Counted from the first letter of the stretch, positions 55,062-62,689 are shown. The stretch: DNA of 64,000 bases from JAJTFA01 sp051715425 (GCA_051715425.1 JBPXJS010000052.1:62001-126000), one strand, 5' to 3'. Notes: generated by a model not told the origin, from the letters alone. Translations and numbers: made by a program.

Positions 55062-55268
55062 ATGAAACAGTATTATCTTAACCTTAATTCCCTGAGTAAC
55101 GGGGAACGGGAAGTTCATAAAGACGGATGTATCTATCTGCATGAGATAAAAAACATGTTCCACCTGGGTTTATTTTCTTCATGCCATGAAGCGTTATCCG
55201 AAGCACAAAAAAATTATGCAGAAGTGAATGGCTGCCATTATTGTTGTTCAGCATGCAAAACCAATTAA
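55062..55268 (+). CDS. small cytosolic Cys/His protein
   Basis: Start at ATG 55062 (68 residues). A GTG at 55041 would add seven residues. The protein contains EVHKDGCIYL...CHEALSEAQ...NGCHYCC, a third variant of the module present at 44216-44599 and 54683-55012, but without a signal peptide. The final CHYCCSAC is dense in Cys. It ends 22 bp before the HNH gene. Confidence 0.65.
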   Translation: MKQYYLNLNSLSNGEREVHKDGCIYLHEIKNMFHLGLFSSCHEALSEAQKNYAEVNGCHYCCSACKTN

Positions 55269-55290
55269 ACACCTACCAAAACAAATTAAT

Positions 55291-55593
55291 ATGTCACGTA
55301 AACACAATACAAACCGCTCAGGTGGATCCTGGACGGAAGCAGAGAAAAAAGCCGTTTGGCAAAAAGGAAACACCAGGACAGGTTTCGACCCGGACTCTTA
55401 TCGTTGGGATAAATGTGATAAAAAAATGAAATGGTCGGAACATGGCAATCGGGAATCGAATGAAGGTTGGGAAATTGATCACATTCTCCCTGTCTCTAAA
55501 GGTGGTGAAGACAATTTATCTAACTTACAACCCCTATATTGGAAAAACAATGCTGATAAAGGGGATAACCTGAATTGGAACTGCCCACGATAA
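55291..55593 (+). CDS. HNH endonuclease
   Basis: Start at ATG 55291 (100 residues). An earlier in-frame Met lies inside the preceding gene. The C-terminal half has the HNH core: WEIDHILPVSKGGEDNLSNLQPLYWKNNADKGD, with D-H, N and N/K at the usual places. The single Cys near CDKKM means a complete zinc-binding pair is absent. The opening GGSWTEAEKKAVWQKG is typical of short free-standing HNH proteins. It could act in defence or be a remnant of a mobile element. Confidence 0.85.
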   Translation: MSRKHNTNRSGGSWTEAEKKAVWQKGNTRTGFDPDSYRWDKCDKKMKWSEHGNRESNEGWEIDHILPVSKGGEDNLSNLQPLYWKNNADKGDNLNWNCPR

Positions 55594-55805
55594 GAAACTA
55601 ATTTTTAAAAGTCTGGAGAATATCACTTCTGCACCTTTTCAAAACAGAAAAACCAAAAAAAATCGGTAAAAACACAGCCTCCGTACTTAAGGCACTTACT
55701 CATTTTAGCAATACATTAAATTTACCCCCTAATTAGGCTTACTTATTTCCACAATCTCTAAAGCCTGATCCATGCACACTTTTAACCATTTTTAACAAAA
55801 GATTC
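55594..55805. other. intergenic region
   Basis: This AT-rich spacer after the HNH gene has no gene-like ORF, hairpin or promoter that I can support. Promoter site E begins at its end. Confidence 0.5.
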
Positions 55806-55867
55806 GAATACTTTATTCAAAAACTATAGGGTGTTTTCCCTATAAAAAAAGAGTGTTTTCACTCTTG
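55806..55867 (+). promoter_or_regulatory. triple-palindrome promoter (site E), weak -7
   Basis: Upstream palindrome GAATACTTTATTC (55806-55818); distal unit GGGTGTTTTCCCTA (55829-55842), a variant whose two arms changed together so that pairing is kept; proximal exact unit (55851-55864); TTG 55865-55867. At the 21-bp distance there is no good TAnnTTTG. AGAACTTG (55887-55894) is the nearest candidate, and TAACTTTT (55910-55917) is another. Confidence 0.78.
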
Positions 55868-55941
55868 ATACATTAACTATCTGCGCAGAACTTGCGCAAT
55901 CGTTTTATGTAACTTTTAGTTGTACACTTAATCAAATCATT

Positions 55942-56922
55942 ATGGAACTATTGCTTATCACTAACAGAAAAAGAAACACCAATACCAAAAAAAAGGAAAG
56001 GTATTATGGAGAAGAATTGCGCCATGAAGGAGCACATACTTCAATTATGGCGAGATTAGACCGTCAGGGCGGGGACTATTTCGTTGAAGAAATTTCTGAT
56101 ACCCGAACCGATGTTCTGTTTAAAGAGAACAGAATTTCTACTTTAATGAATTTCCTGAACCTTTGCGTTGCTGACGAATATGACTGTGTATTTTATGTAC
56201 ATGGATATGGTAAAATATTTGAACAGAGCATTGAACAAGCAATCGAGATTCGTAACAGGTACTCAAATACAGCGGTAATTACTTTTTCATGGCCTTCAAG
56301 AGAAAAGGATGGTATGCTTAATTTCAGAACCAAGTACGAAAACGTGCAGGAAGTAGCCCGTACTTCGGCAAATGCGCTCAAAGAAGTATTAGAAGAATTA
56401 AAAGAAGCTCTGCAACGATTACCTCAAAACAACAAACCTTCGGTAAATCTGCTTATTCATAGTATGGGTAACTACTTGTTTGAACAGATTATACGCTCTA
56501 ATCCGGAGATAGACCTCAGCATGTTTGATCACATTATTCATAATCAGGCAGATGTTCCTATCTCCACACATAAAGAATGGATACAGCATGTAAAGCCAGC
56601 CAGACAGGTTTATATCACCAGTAACAAAGGCGATGTGGTATTAATGGCTTCACAAATTTTGAATGATGGACCGGAAGATGACAGATTAGGAGATTCGATA
56701 CATGAACATCCATCTGTAAGATCAAACAATGCCATATATATCGACTTTAGCAAAACATCAGGTTTAAGCGGAGGAGAACATCAATTATTTGGTCCCTCAG
56801 GTGCAGAAAAGAACCTCTATGTAAAAGGTTTTTTTGAAAGGGCTTTTTCCGGAAAAAAGGCAGTTAAAGGAGAGGCCTTTGTTTGGTTCGAAAACCTGAA
56901 ATGTTATCGCCTGATTAAATAA
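55942..56922 (+). CDS. alpha/beta hydrolase, DUF900-like
   Basis: This 326-residue protein has no signal peptide. A central strand-loop DCVFYVHGYGK holds the HG oxyanion turn, VITFSWPSRE follows (a DUF900 feature), and the nucleophile elbow is LLIHSMGNYL (Ser174). A late SGGEHQLF probably carries the catalytic His. DUF900 proteins are esterase/lipase relatives. It stands alone under site E. Because it is cytosolic by sequence, its target is either internal or reached by non-Sec export. Confidence 0.82.
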   Translation: MELLLITNRKRNTNTKKKERYYGEELRHEGAHTSIMARLDRQGGDYFVEEISDTRTDVLFKENRISTLMNFLNLCVADEYDCVFYVHGYGKIFEQSIEQAIEIRNRYSNTAVITFSWPSREKDGMLNFRTKYENVQEVARTSANALKEVLEELKEALQRLPQNNKPSVNLLIHSMGNYLFEQIIRSNPEIDLSMFDHIIHNQADVPISTHKEWIQHVKPARQVYITSNKGDVVLMASQILNDGPEDDRLGDSIHEHPSVRSNNAIYIDFSKTSGLSGGEHQLFGPSGAEKNLYVKGFFERAFSGKKAVKGEAFVWFENLKCYRLIK

Positions 56923-57176
56923 AACAATAAAGTGGTAATAGCATCTATTAAGTCAAAACCGAACGATAACAAGATGAGGACTCTGTTATAAACAACACAC
57001 ATCTTACCGGTTTTGTATTTAATGCCGGATTCGCAACCAACTTTATAGTGTTTAGCAAATAACCCCTTCTACTCATCAATAGATAAAGCCTATCTCTTTT
57101 CACCAATATTCAGGCTTTATCTCTCTGCTTTACAAACCATTTACACGATTATTTGGTAACAGGCTACACCATTTTC
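56923..57176. other. intergenic region
   Basis: There is no gene and no stable hairpin that I can defend. Site F begins at its right end. Confidence 0.5.
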
Positions 57177-57267
57177 GAATATTTTATGCTCAAAAAAAAG
57201 AATGTTTTCCCTATGAAAAAAGAGTGTTTTCACTCTTGAAATGTAATATACCCCTTCTGTAAGTTTG
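57177..57267 (+). promoter_or_regulatory. triple-palindrome promoter (site F)
   Basis: Upstream GAATATTTTATGC (57177-57189); distal variant GAATGTTTTCCCTA (57200-57213); proximal exact GAGTGTTTTCACTC (57222-57235); TTG 57236-57238; 21-bp gap; perfect TAAGTTTG (57260-57267). The ATG is 29 bp on. Confidence 0.88.
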
Positions 57268-57296
57268 ATCTGAAATAATAGCGTACCAACAATTTT

Positions 57297-58226
57297 ATGT
57301 CAACAAACAATATTGTACTATACGGATCAGGACTTTTCGATAGTACACCCGTATCTTATGACGACCAGTTAAAAACCATTACCTCCTCCAATTTTAACTC
57401 GGTTATTTTATGGACCCTGCACGTACAACCAAATGGTGATATTCATTATAACGATACACCATTGGTGCAAAACGGAGTATACCAAAATGAAACCAATCCG
57501 GAGTTGGGAACATATATTAAAAACCTCAAATCGGGTAACAGCAAAGTCACACAAATACTCTGGTGTATTGGCAGTGCCGATGTAACTGATTTTGCCAATA
57601 TCCGCACTTTGCTGGAAACACCTGAAGGTACACAAACATTGGTAAACAACTTTACTGCACTTCTAAACAATGCTCCTGCCGATGGTTTTGATTTTGATCT
57701 GGAAGAGTTTCCGTACAGCAGTTTTACCAATACCATTGTGGATCTTGCATTGCTGCTTAACAAACATTTTGGCTCATTTATTACTTTTTGTCCTTACAAC
57801 AGAGAAGATTTCTGGACAGACTGCCTGGGGTTAATTTATGCCCGCAACAACAACCGGCAAATAGTTAAGTGGATGAACCTGCAATGTTATGCCGGAGGCG
57901 AAACCAATATTCCTGCTTACTGGATCAATACCCTTTCCAAGTCGGCCGCAGTTACCGGAATTACAGATGCCGCAGCTTTTGTTGTGCCGGGGTATTGGTG
58001 CTTCTCTTTGCCATACAGCAACAACTGTCCTGATGATATCAGAAGAATTTTTGAAAACCAGAAAACAACCGTACCCGGTCTGTCAGGCGGATTTATATGG
58101 AACTCCTCTGATATTTTAAACAACCAGAAAAACACTGCTCCCTGTGGTTGCCCTATGAATATGCAGGCTTACGCCAACGCTATACTTGAGGGGTTAACCT
58201 CAGCGGCATTGATACACTCACATTAA
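57297..58226 (+). CDS. GH18-like glycoside hydrolase without signal peptide
   Basis: This is a 309-residue TIM-barrel-like protein. The GH18 catalytic signature DGxDxDxE is present as DGFDFDLEE (Asp129, Asp132, Asp134, catalytic Glu136). Other barrel strands are SVILWTLHV and FITFCPYNRE, and there is MNLQCYAG with the Tyr expected for the acetamido group. GH18 enzymes cut chitin or N-glycans (ENGase type). The absence of a signal peptide means the substrate is met only after unusual release. It is the first of four genes under site F, including two injection-system genes. Confidence 0.8.
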   Translation: MSTNNIVLYGSGLFDSTPVSYDDQLKTITSSNFNSVILWTLHVQPNGDIHYNDTPLVQNGVYQNETNPELGTYIKNLKSGNSKVTQILWCIGSADVTDFANIRTLLETPEGTQTLVNNFTALLNNAPADGFDFDLEEFPYSSFTNTIVDLALLLNKHFGSFITFCPYNREDFWTDCLGLIYARNNNRQIVKWMNLQCYAGGETNIPAYWINTLSKSAAVTGITDAAAFVVPGYWCFSLPYSNNCPDDIRRIFENQKTTVPGLSGGFIWNSSDILNNQKNTAPCGCPMNMQAYANAILEGLTSAALIHSH

Positions 58227-58260
58227 TTTTTACCCATATTTATTAAAAAACTCCTTAACT

Positions 58261-59547
58261 ATGTCACACCACAACCAAACATTTTTAAACCCGCCTTCTT
58301 CCCTTCAGATTAATCCGCGTAAACAAAAAACAGGCGGAAAGTTCAAAACAAAACTCACTTATGCCGATAACGAGGCACCACTTCTGGTAGAAGGCCAGGG
58401 GGTATTGAGTTGTGCATTAAACAAAAAACAACCTTTTTATTTTCTTGCAGAAAGTGACGACAGGCAACATGCCTTTAAACTGGAGGTAAATGCCAGCACG
58501 GTTATTTTTTATGAGTTGGTAAATGGAAACTGGGTGGAACAAACCACCAACACTTTTGTAAAAAACGGAAGTGGTATAGATCCTGATGATCTCTGCCATT
58601 ACTGGTTTAGCATCGACTCGCATAACCGTTTTTTGCGTTATGGAAAAGGTGAGGTAAGAAGAAACACCCAGTTGGCAGAACTCAGCTATCCGCCTGCTCC
58701 GGAAGATCCGAAAGAAAAAGACCCATATGCATGGGTGGCAGAGGTAGATGCAATTGCCTATACCCCGCAAGTGGTGTATCCGGAAAAAATATATCGCGAT
58801 CCGGTGATACAGGATCCCGCAATGGTGGTGGTATCAACCGATAAGTTAACCATGGATGATATTGCAGCCAACAGGGCAACCGTTGCGGCCAACCTCACAC
58901 CAACATGCAGGCAATTATATGAAAATGTTGCCGGTACCAATTTTCAACTGAACACGACTGATTTTCCTGATTTTACCAAGGCCATTGAAGCAAGTATAGC
59001 TAGTCCGCAAGGGTGGTGCAATAAAAAGCTGAAAGAAAAATCTACTGAATTCGGAGGGCAACCCAACCCTGATGAAACTTACCTGCGTATAACCATGGGA
59101 TTTAATCAGGGCGATTCTCCCGGCATTCCTTACGTGATGGAAATCTGGCCTCCGGGACATTATTCTCCTGTGCATAACCATGCGGAAGCCAATGCCATTA
59201 TCAGGGTGCTGCATGGAGAAATTACGGTAAATCTTTACCCGATGTTAAGCGATTATCACCTGATGCCTTTTATGGTGGCCAAGTTTGGAAAAGATGATGT
59301 AACCTGGATTTCGCCAGATTTAAACCAGACTCACCAGTTGCATAATACCAATGTATACGGACCAACCTGTATTACCATTCAGTGTTATATGTATGGAGAT
59401 ACCAATACCAAACATTACGGCTACTTTGATTACCTGAATGAAAACGGGCAGATAGAACAATTTACACCAAACAGTGATATGGACTTTCTGGCATTTAAAG
59501 AACAAATGAAATACGAATGGATAAATCTTTTTAATGCAAAAGGTTAA
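58261..59547 (+). CDS. two-domain protein with C-terminal cupin (cysteine-dioxygenase-like)
   Basis: This is a 428-residue cytosolic protein. Residues about 15-165 are a beta-rich N-terminal domain (GQGVLSCALNKKQPFYFLAES; FKLEVNASTVIFYEL) I do not recognise. Residues about 215-420 look like a cysteine-dioxygenase-type cupin: MEIWPPGHYSPVHNHAEANAIIRVLHGEITV gives the metal-binding HxH and a Glu, with a third His in the second cupin motif (LNQTHQLHN). It would oxidise a thiol or other small substrate with non-haem iron. The fusion is unusual. Confidence 0.72.
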   Translation: MSHHNQTFLNPPSSLQINPRKQKTGGKFKTKLTYADNEAPLLVEGQGVLSCALNKKQPFYFLAESDDRQHAFKLEVNASTVIFYELVNGNWVEQTTNTFVKNGSGIDPDDLCHYWFSIDSHNRFLRYGKGEVRRNTQLAELSYPPAPEDPKEKDPYAWVAEVDAIAYTPQVVYPEKIYRDPVIQDPAMVVVSTDKLTMDDIAANRATVAANLTPTCRQLYENVAGTNFQLNTTDFPDFTKAIEASIASPQGWCNKKLKEKSTEFGGQPNPDETYLRITMGFNQGDSPGIPYVMEIWPPGHYSPVHNHAEANAIIRVLHGEITVNLYPMLSDYHLMPFMVAKFGKDDVTWISPDLNQTHQLHNTNVYGPTCITIQCYMYGDTNTKHYGYFDYLNENGQIEQFTPNSDMDFLAFKEQMKYEWINLFNAKG

Positions 59548-59584
59548 CTTTACCTGAGATAAATAACCTTTTACCGGTAGGCAG

Positions 59585-60103
59585 ATGAGTGAAATTGATG
59601 TAAAAAAATATGAGATAACCGGAGCCGGTTTAATTATACTGGCTCCGTTTATACCTGCTTTATTTGAGCGTGCCGGTTATGTATTGGATCAACGGAAAAA
59701 CAACAGCAATGATAAGCTCCGGGCTATTCTTCTTCTTCACCATATGGTTTATGGAAAACAACCTGCCGGAGCAACGGATCTCTTTTTGCCGCAATTGTTA
59801 TGTAATATGCCCACCACAACGTTGCATCCTCCTTTTCCTGATGTAACCAAAAAAGAAAGTGAACTTAGTATACTCTTGTTAAGAACCGTGATTCAAAGCT
59901 GGAGTAAAATTAATCAAACCACCATAGAAGGTTTCCGCGATAGTTTTTTGCAAAGGGAGGGAAAATTAATTATAGAAGACGATGAAGCACATCTGGTGGT
60001 GCAACAGCGTGGTTATGATATCCTCTTAAGCAGCCTGCCATGGTCCATTGCCATAACAAAACTGCGGTGGATGGACAGACCTCTTTTTACCAGGTGGAAA
60101 TAG
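59585..60103 (+). CDS. contractile injection system tape-measure domain protein (CIS_TMP-like)
   Basis: This 172-residue protein follows the conserved C-terminal domain of the eCIS tape-measure (Afp14/Pvc14) almost throughout: AGLIILAPFIPALFERAGYV, a LLHHMVYG helix, LFLPQLLCNMP, then ELSILLLRTVIQSWSKINQTT, GFRDSFLQREGKL and SSLPWSIAITKLRWMDRPLFTRW. Full proteins have a long N-terminal ruler; here the domain stands alone. In eCIS particles this protein sets tail length inside the tube. Its pairing with a VgrG-like gene supports the assignment. A full eCIS operon is not present in the window. Confidence 0.82.
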   Translation: MSEIDVKKYEITGAGLIILAPFIPALFERAGYVLDQRKNNSNDKLRAILLLHHMVYGKQPAGATDLFLPQLLCNMPTTTLHPPFPDVTKKESELSILLLRTVIQSWSKINQTTIEGFRDSFLQREGKLIIEDDEAHLVVQQRGYDILLSSLPWSIAITKLRWMDRPLFTRWK

Positions 60104-60153
60104 GTACTGGTTTTTCAATGATGGTATGTTCTTAAATCAGTTATATTTACCAG

Positions 60154-61005
60154 ATGGAAGAAACTGTAAGCGTTCAAATTCAGGTAAGCGCGAAAGAGGT
60201 ACCTGAAACCTTCGCCTTATACTCTGTTAACACACAAACCCAAATAAACGGGCCGGGTAAAGCAGTTATTACTTACCAAATAGATCTTGGGGAACTGGTA
60301 GACAATACCAATGCCATCACCAGATTTTTTAAATCAGGACTCCCTGTAACCATTAGTATGGGCTATGGCTCACAAACATCTCCCGTTTTTTCTGGAATAA
60401 TAACGCAACAGTACATTTCTGTTTCACTGGAAAACCATACTATTGAAATTATTTGTGAAGAATATTCCTGCATCCTTGAATCCATACCCGTTCCTGCAAA
60501 CATCAATAACCAGTCTTTTGTTTCATCCATTTCGCCCCTGCTCCGAAAAAACGGATTTAAATTAAATATAATATCACGGATAAAAAGTGTAGTTGCTCAC
60601 CCGGAATCATCAGGTAATTTGTTTGATCTGATTTTAAGCACAGCAAAACTGAATGGATTGAACGTGCTGGTGAAAGACAAGCTGCTCACACTTGCACCGG
60701 CTGATTATACCCAGAAACCTGTTGCATCTCTAACCATGGGAGTAAATATTATAACATTGCAGGCAGAAGGGCTGATACACCTTGCAGCCAACCAAAGAGC
60801 GGCAGACAAGGCACAGGAATCGGGAATACTTACCTGTCGTGCCATCCTCCATATTCAGGGTTCATCATTAGCTATACCAGGTAAACTAGCAGAGATAAAT
60901 GAAACCGGGGAAGCTTTTAGTGGCAAGGCATATATCATCCGCACCAATCAAACATTGCAAAACGGCAACTGGTTAACTGTTGTTACAACAGGATTGGGGT
61001 ACTGA
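60154..61005 (+). CDS. VgrG/phage late control D-like hub protein
   Basis: This is a 283-residue protein with the gp27-like half of VgrG/gpD: KSGLPVTISMGYGSQTSPVFSGIITQQYISV is the typical strand-turn region of this family, followed by EIICEEYSCILESI and a helix-strand unit with SGNLFDLILSTAKLNGLNVLV. The needle and spike part of full VgrG or Afp8 is missing. The short length suggests an adaptor or a split hub. It lies 50 bp after the tape-measure-like gene, last in the site F unit. A specialised role loading cargo onto a spike is possible. Confidence 0.78.
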   Translation: MEETVSVQIQVSAKEVPETFALYSVNTQTQINGPGKAVITYQIDLGELVDNTNAITRFFKSGLPVTISMGYGSQTSPVFSGIITQQYISVSLENHTIEIICEEYSCILESIPVPANINNQSFVSSISPLLRKNGFKLNIISRIKSVVAHPESSGNLFDLILSTAKLNGLNVLVKDKLLTLAPADYTQKPVASLTMGVNIITLQAEGLIHLAANQRAADKAQESGILTCRAILHIQGSSLAIPGKLAEINETGEAFSGKAYIIRTNQTLQNGNWLTVVTTGLGY

Positions 61006-61092
61006 TATTTCCCGGTTCTTGCCCTCTTTTTTCTTTACCACAAACCAACATGCTGAATATCTGGAATAAAGACACCCTTTGTTTCAAATTTC

Positions 61093-61183
61093 GAATAATT
61101 TATTCCTTAAAAAAAGAGTGTTTTCCCTAAGAAAAAAGAGTGTTTTCACTCTTGTTTTGGGTTTAGCTAACCACGTAAGTTTG
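61093..61183 (+). promoter_or_regulatory. triple-palindrome promoter (site G)
   Basis: Upstream perfect GAATAATTTATTC (61093-61105); distal variant GAGTGTTTTCCCTA (61116-61129); proximal exact unit (61138-61151); TTG 61152-61154; 21-bp gap; perfect TAAGTTTG (61176-61183). The ATG is 38 bp on. Confidence 0.88.
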
Positions 61184-61221
61184 ATTTACCTTTTGCACAA
61201 ACAGCACAAATAAACCAAACT

Positions 61222-62610
61222 ATGAAAAAAGCAACCTTTATTAAAACAGGAGCATTCGTTTTACTGCTTGCTTACCTGGGAATTACGGCTTTGGAAAGCT
61301 GTAACAAAAAAAACAAACCCGAAACCATTACACCTGCGAAGTTTCCTACCCAAACAGGTTTACAATTTCCTGTTGATTCAAACACCATTTACGGATGGCT
61401 GAACAATTATGATACAGCCAGCATTACCAAACATGCATGGGATATATGGGCTGGCCTTACTGCCATTACTCCTCAAATTTACAAAACCGATACCTTGCGT
61501 GTATTCGAAACCTGGCTTGGCGTGAAAGAAATAGCTGCCCTGTGTGCTGCGGGAACAACAGGTGGCGGATGCAACCAGCCAAAAACTTCCAGGGCACCAT
61601 TAAGCATTCCACGTCAGTTTGTGCATGCGCAGATTTTGGCCGGAAATACCAAAATTGATACCGGATTTCATATTTATGAAACCGTAGTTTATAATCCCTC
61701 AGCAGCTTGTTTTGCTACGGAGAATTTGATTTTTAACAAATCAGTTTTAGATAAATACGCTGTTAAAGATGGCATTGGCGCCATTAAACCTTTCCCAGCG
61801 GATGCCATTACCACCAAACCGACTTATTATGCAGGTAAGCCTGATGCAAGCGGTTTAATTCGTGTGCCCACCTGGACCGGCCCTCCTGCACAAGCCCAGG
61901 TTTATCCGCCAACATCGTGGAACCTGTTTGTGTATGTTGATATTAATAACAAACAACAACCCGGTTATATTCCGCAACCAGTTGGACCAAATGCTACTCC
62001 TGAACAGATAAAAGCTGCTACCTGCAATGCAAGCGATTTTATTTATTATACCCTCGATGCTGCGGCTGCTGCATACTTAAACCTGCACCAGGATAAAGGC
62101 AATGCCCAGTTTGAAGCAGGCGATATTGTATTACTTGTGGCTATGCATGTGGCAACAAAAGAAATCAGCAACTGGACCTGGCAAACTTTTTTCTGGACCC
62201 CAAATCCTGCCAAACCATTATTCCCAAGCTCTGTTTTTGCTGCCAACCTGAGGCCACCTTACCTGTATGGTGCGGCCAACCATTATGCTGTTGTTACTAC
62301 TTACAATATGGTATGGCCTAATCAACCTATTACGGGAGGTACCAATACCAACGTTACACCACTTATCGGATATAATCCTTACCTGGAAGCAGGGTTACAG
62401 GCACCGTTTGGAAATAAAAACCTGCTCGACAGCAATTACCAGTATGGCGTACAAACCAATTGTATGACCTGCCACGCTTATGCCACAGAAAGTGGAAATA
62501 CCCCTTACTCGGCAGATCAGTATGTAGATATGAAAGATCCGATTTTTATCAATCAGGTGCAGCTCGACTTTGCATGGTCCATTCAGCAAAATCTAAATGC
62601 AAATAAATAA
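61222..62610 (+). CDS. lipoprotein with a single c-type haem motif
   Basis: This 462-residue protein has a lipobox-like end of its signal sequence (TALESC, Cys about residue 27). Its body is mixed alpha/beta with many Trp and Pro residues (SWNLFVYVDINNK; WTWQTFFWTPNP). One CXXCH haem-binding motif is at residues 414-418 (NCMTCHAY) near the C-terminus. The motif fits periplasmic or surface cytochromes, and conserved cysteines earlier (CAAGTTGGGC) may form a disulfide. It is the first gene under site G and is followed by a terminator-like hairpin. The enzymatic partner is unknown; cytochrome-like role inferred. Confidence 0.72.
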   Translation: MKKATFIKTGAFVLLLAYLGITALESCNKKNKPETITPAKFPTQTGLQFPVDSNTIYGWLNNYDTASITKHAWDIWAGLTAITPQIYKTDTLRVFETWLGVKEIAALCAAGTTGGGCNQPKTSRAPLSIPRQFVHAQILAGNTKIDTGFHIYETVVYNPSAACFATENLIFNKSVLDKYAVKDGIGAIKPFPADAITTKPTYYAGKPDASGLIRVPTWTGPPAQAQVYPPTSWNLFVYVDINNKQQPGYIPQPVGPNATPEQIKAATCNASDFIYYTLDAAAAAYLNLHQDKGNAQFEAGDIVLLVAMHVATKEISNWTWQTFFWTPNPAKPLFPSSVFAANLRPPYLYGAANHYAVVTTYNMVWPNQPITGGTNTNVTPLIGYNPYLEAGLQAPFGNKNLLDSNYQYGVQTNCMTCHAYATESGNTPYSADQYVDMKDPIFINQVQLDFAWSIQQNLNANK

Positions 62611-62634
62611 TCTCCCCTTTTAACCACACCCCTT

Positions 62635-62668
62635 AAATACTGCATGGAATAAGCCATGCAGTATTTTT
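62635..62668 (+). terminator. strong intrinsic terminator or attenuator
   Basis: A perfect 13-bp stem, AAATACTGCATGG and its complement, with a 6-nt loop is followed by a T-run, between the cytochrome-motif lipoprotein and the lipase gene. It must limit read-through, so the lipase may be expressed at a lower level or from another promoter. Confidence 0.85.
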
Positions 62669-62689
62669 CAAGAAAATCCTATCTATTTT

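Noticed and set aside
29641..61151. Repeated GAGTG-TTTT-CACTC elements as a CRISPR array or dispersed mobile repeat
   Set aside because: They occur as isolated pairs kilobases apart, each at a gene start with a fixed promoter geometry. There are no spacers, no cas genes and no element ends.
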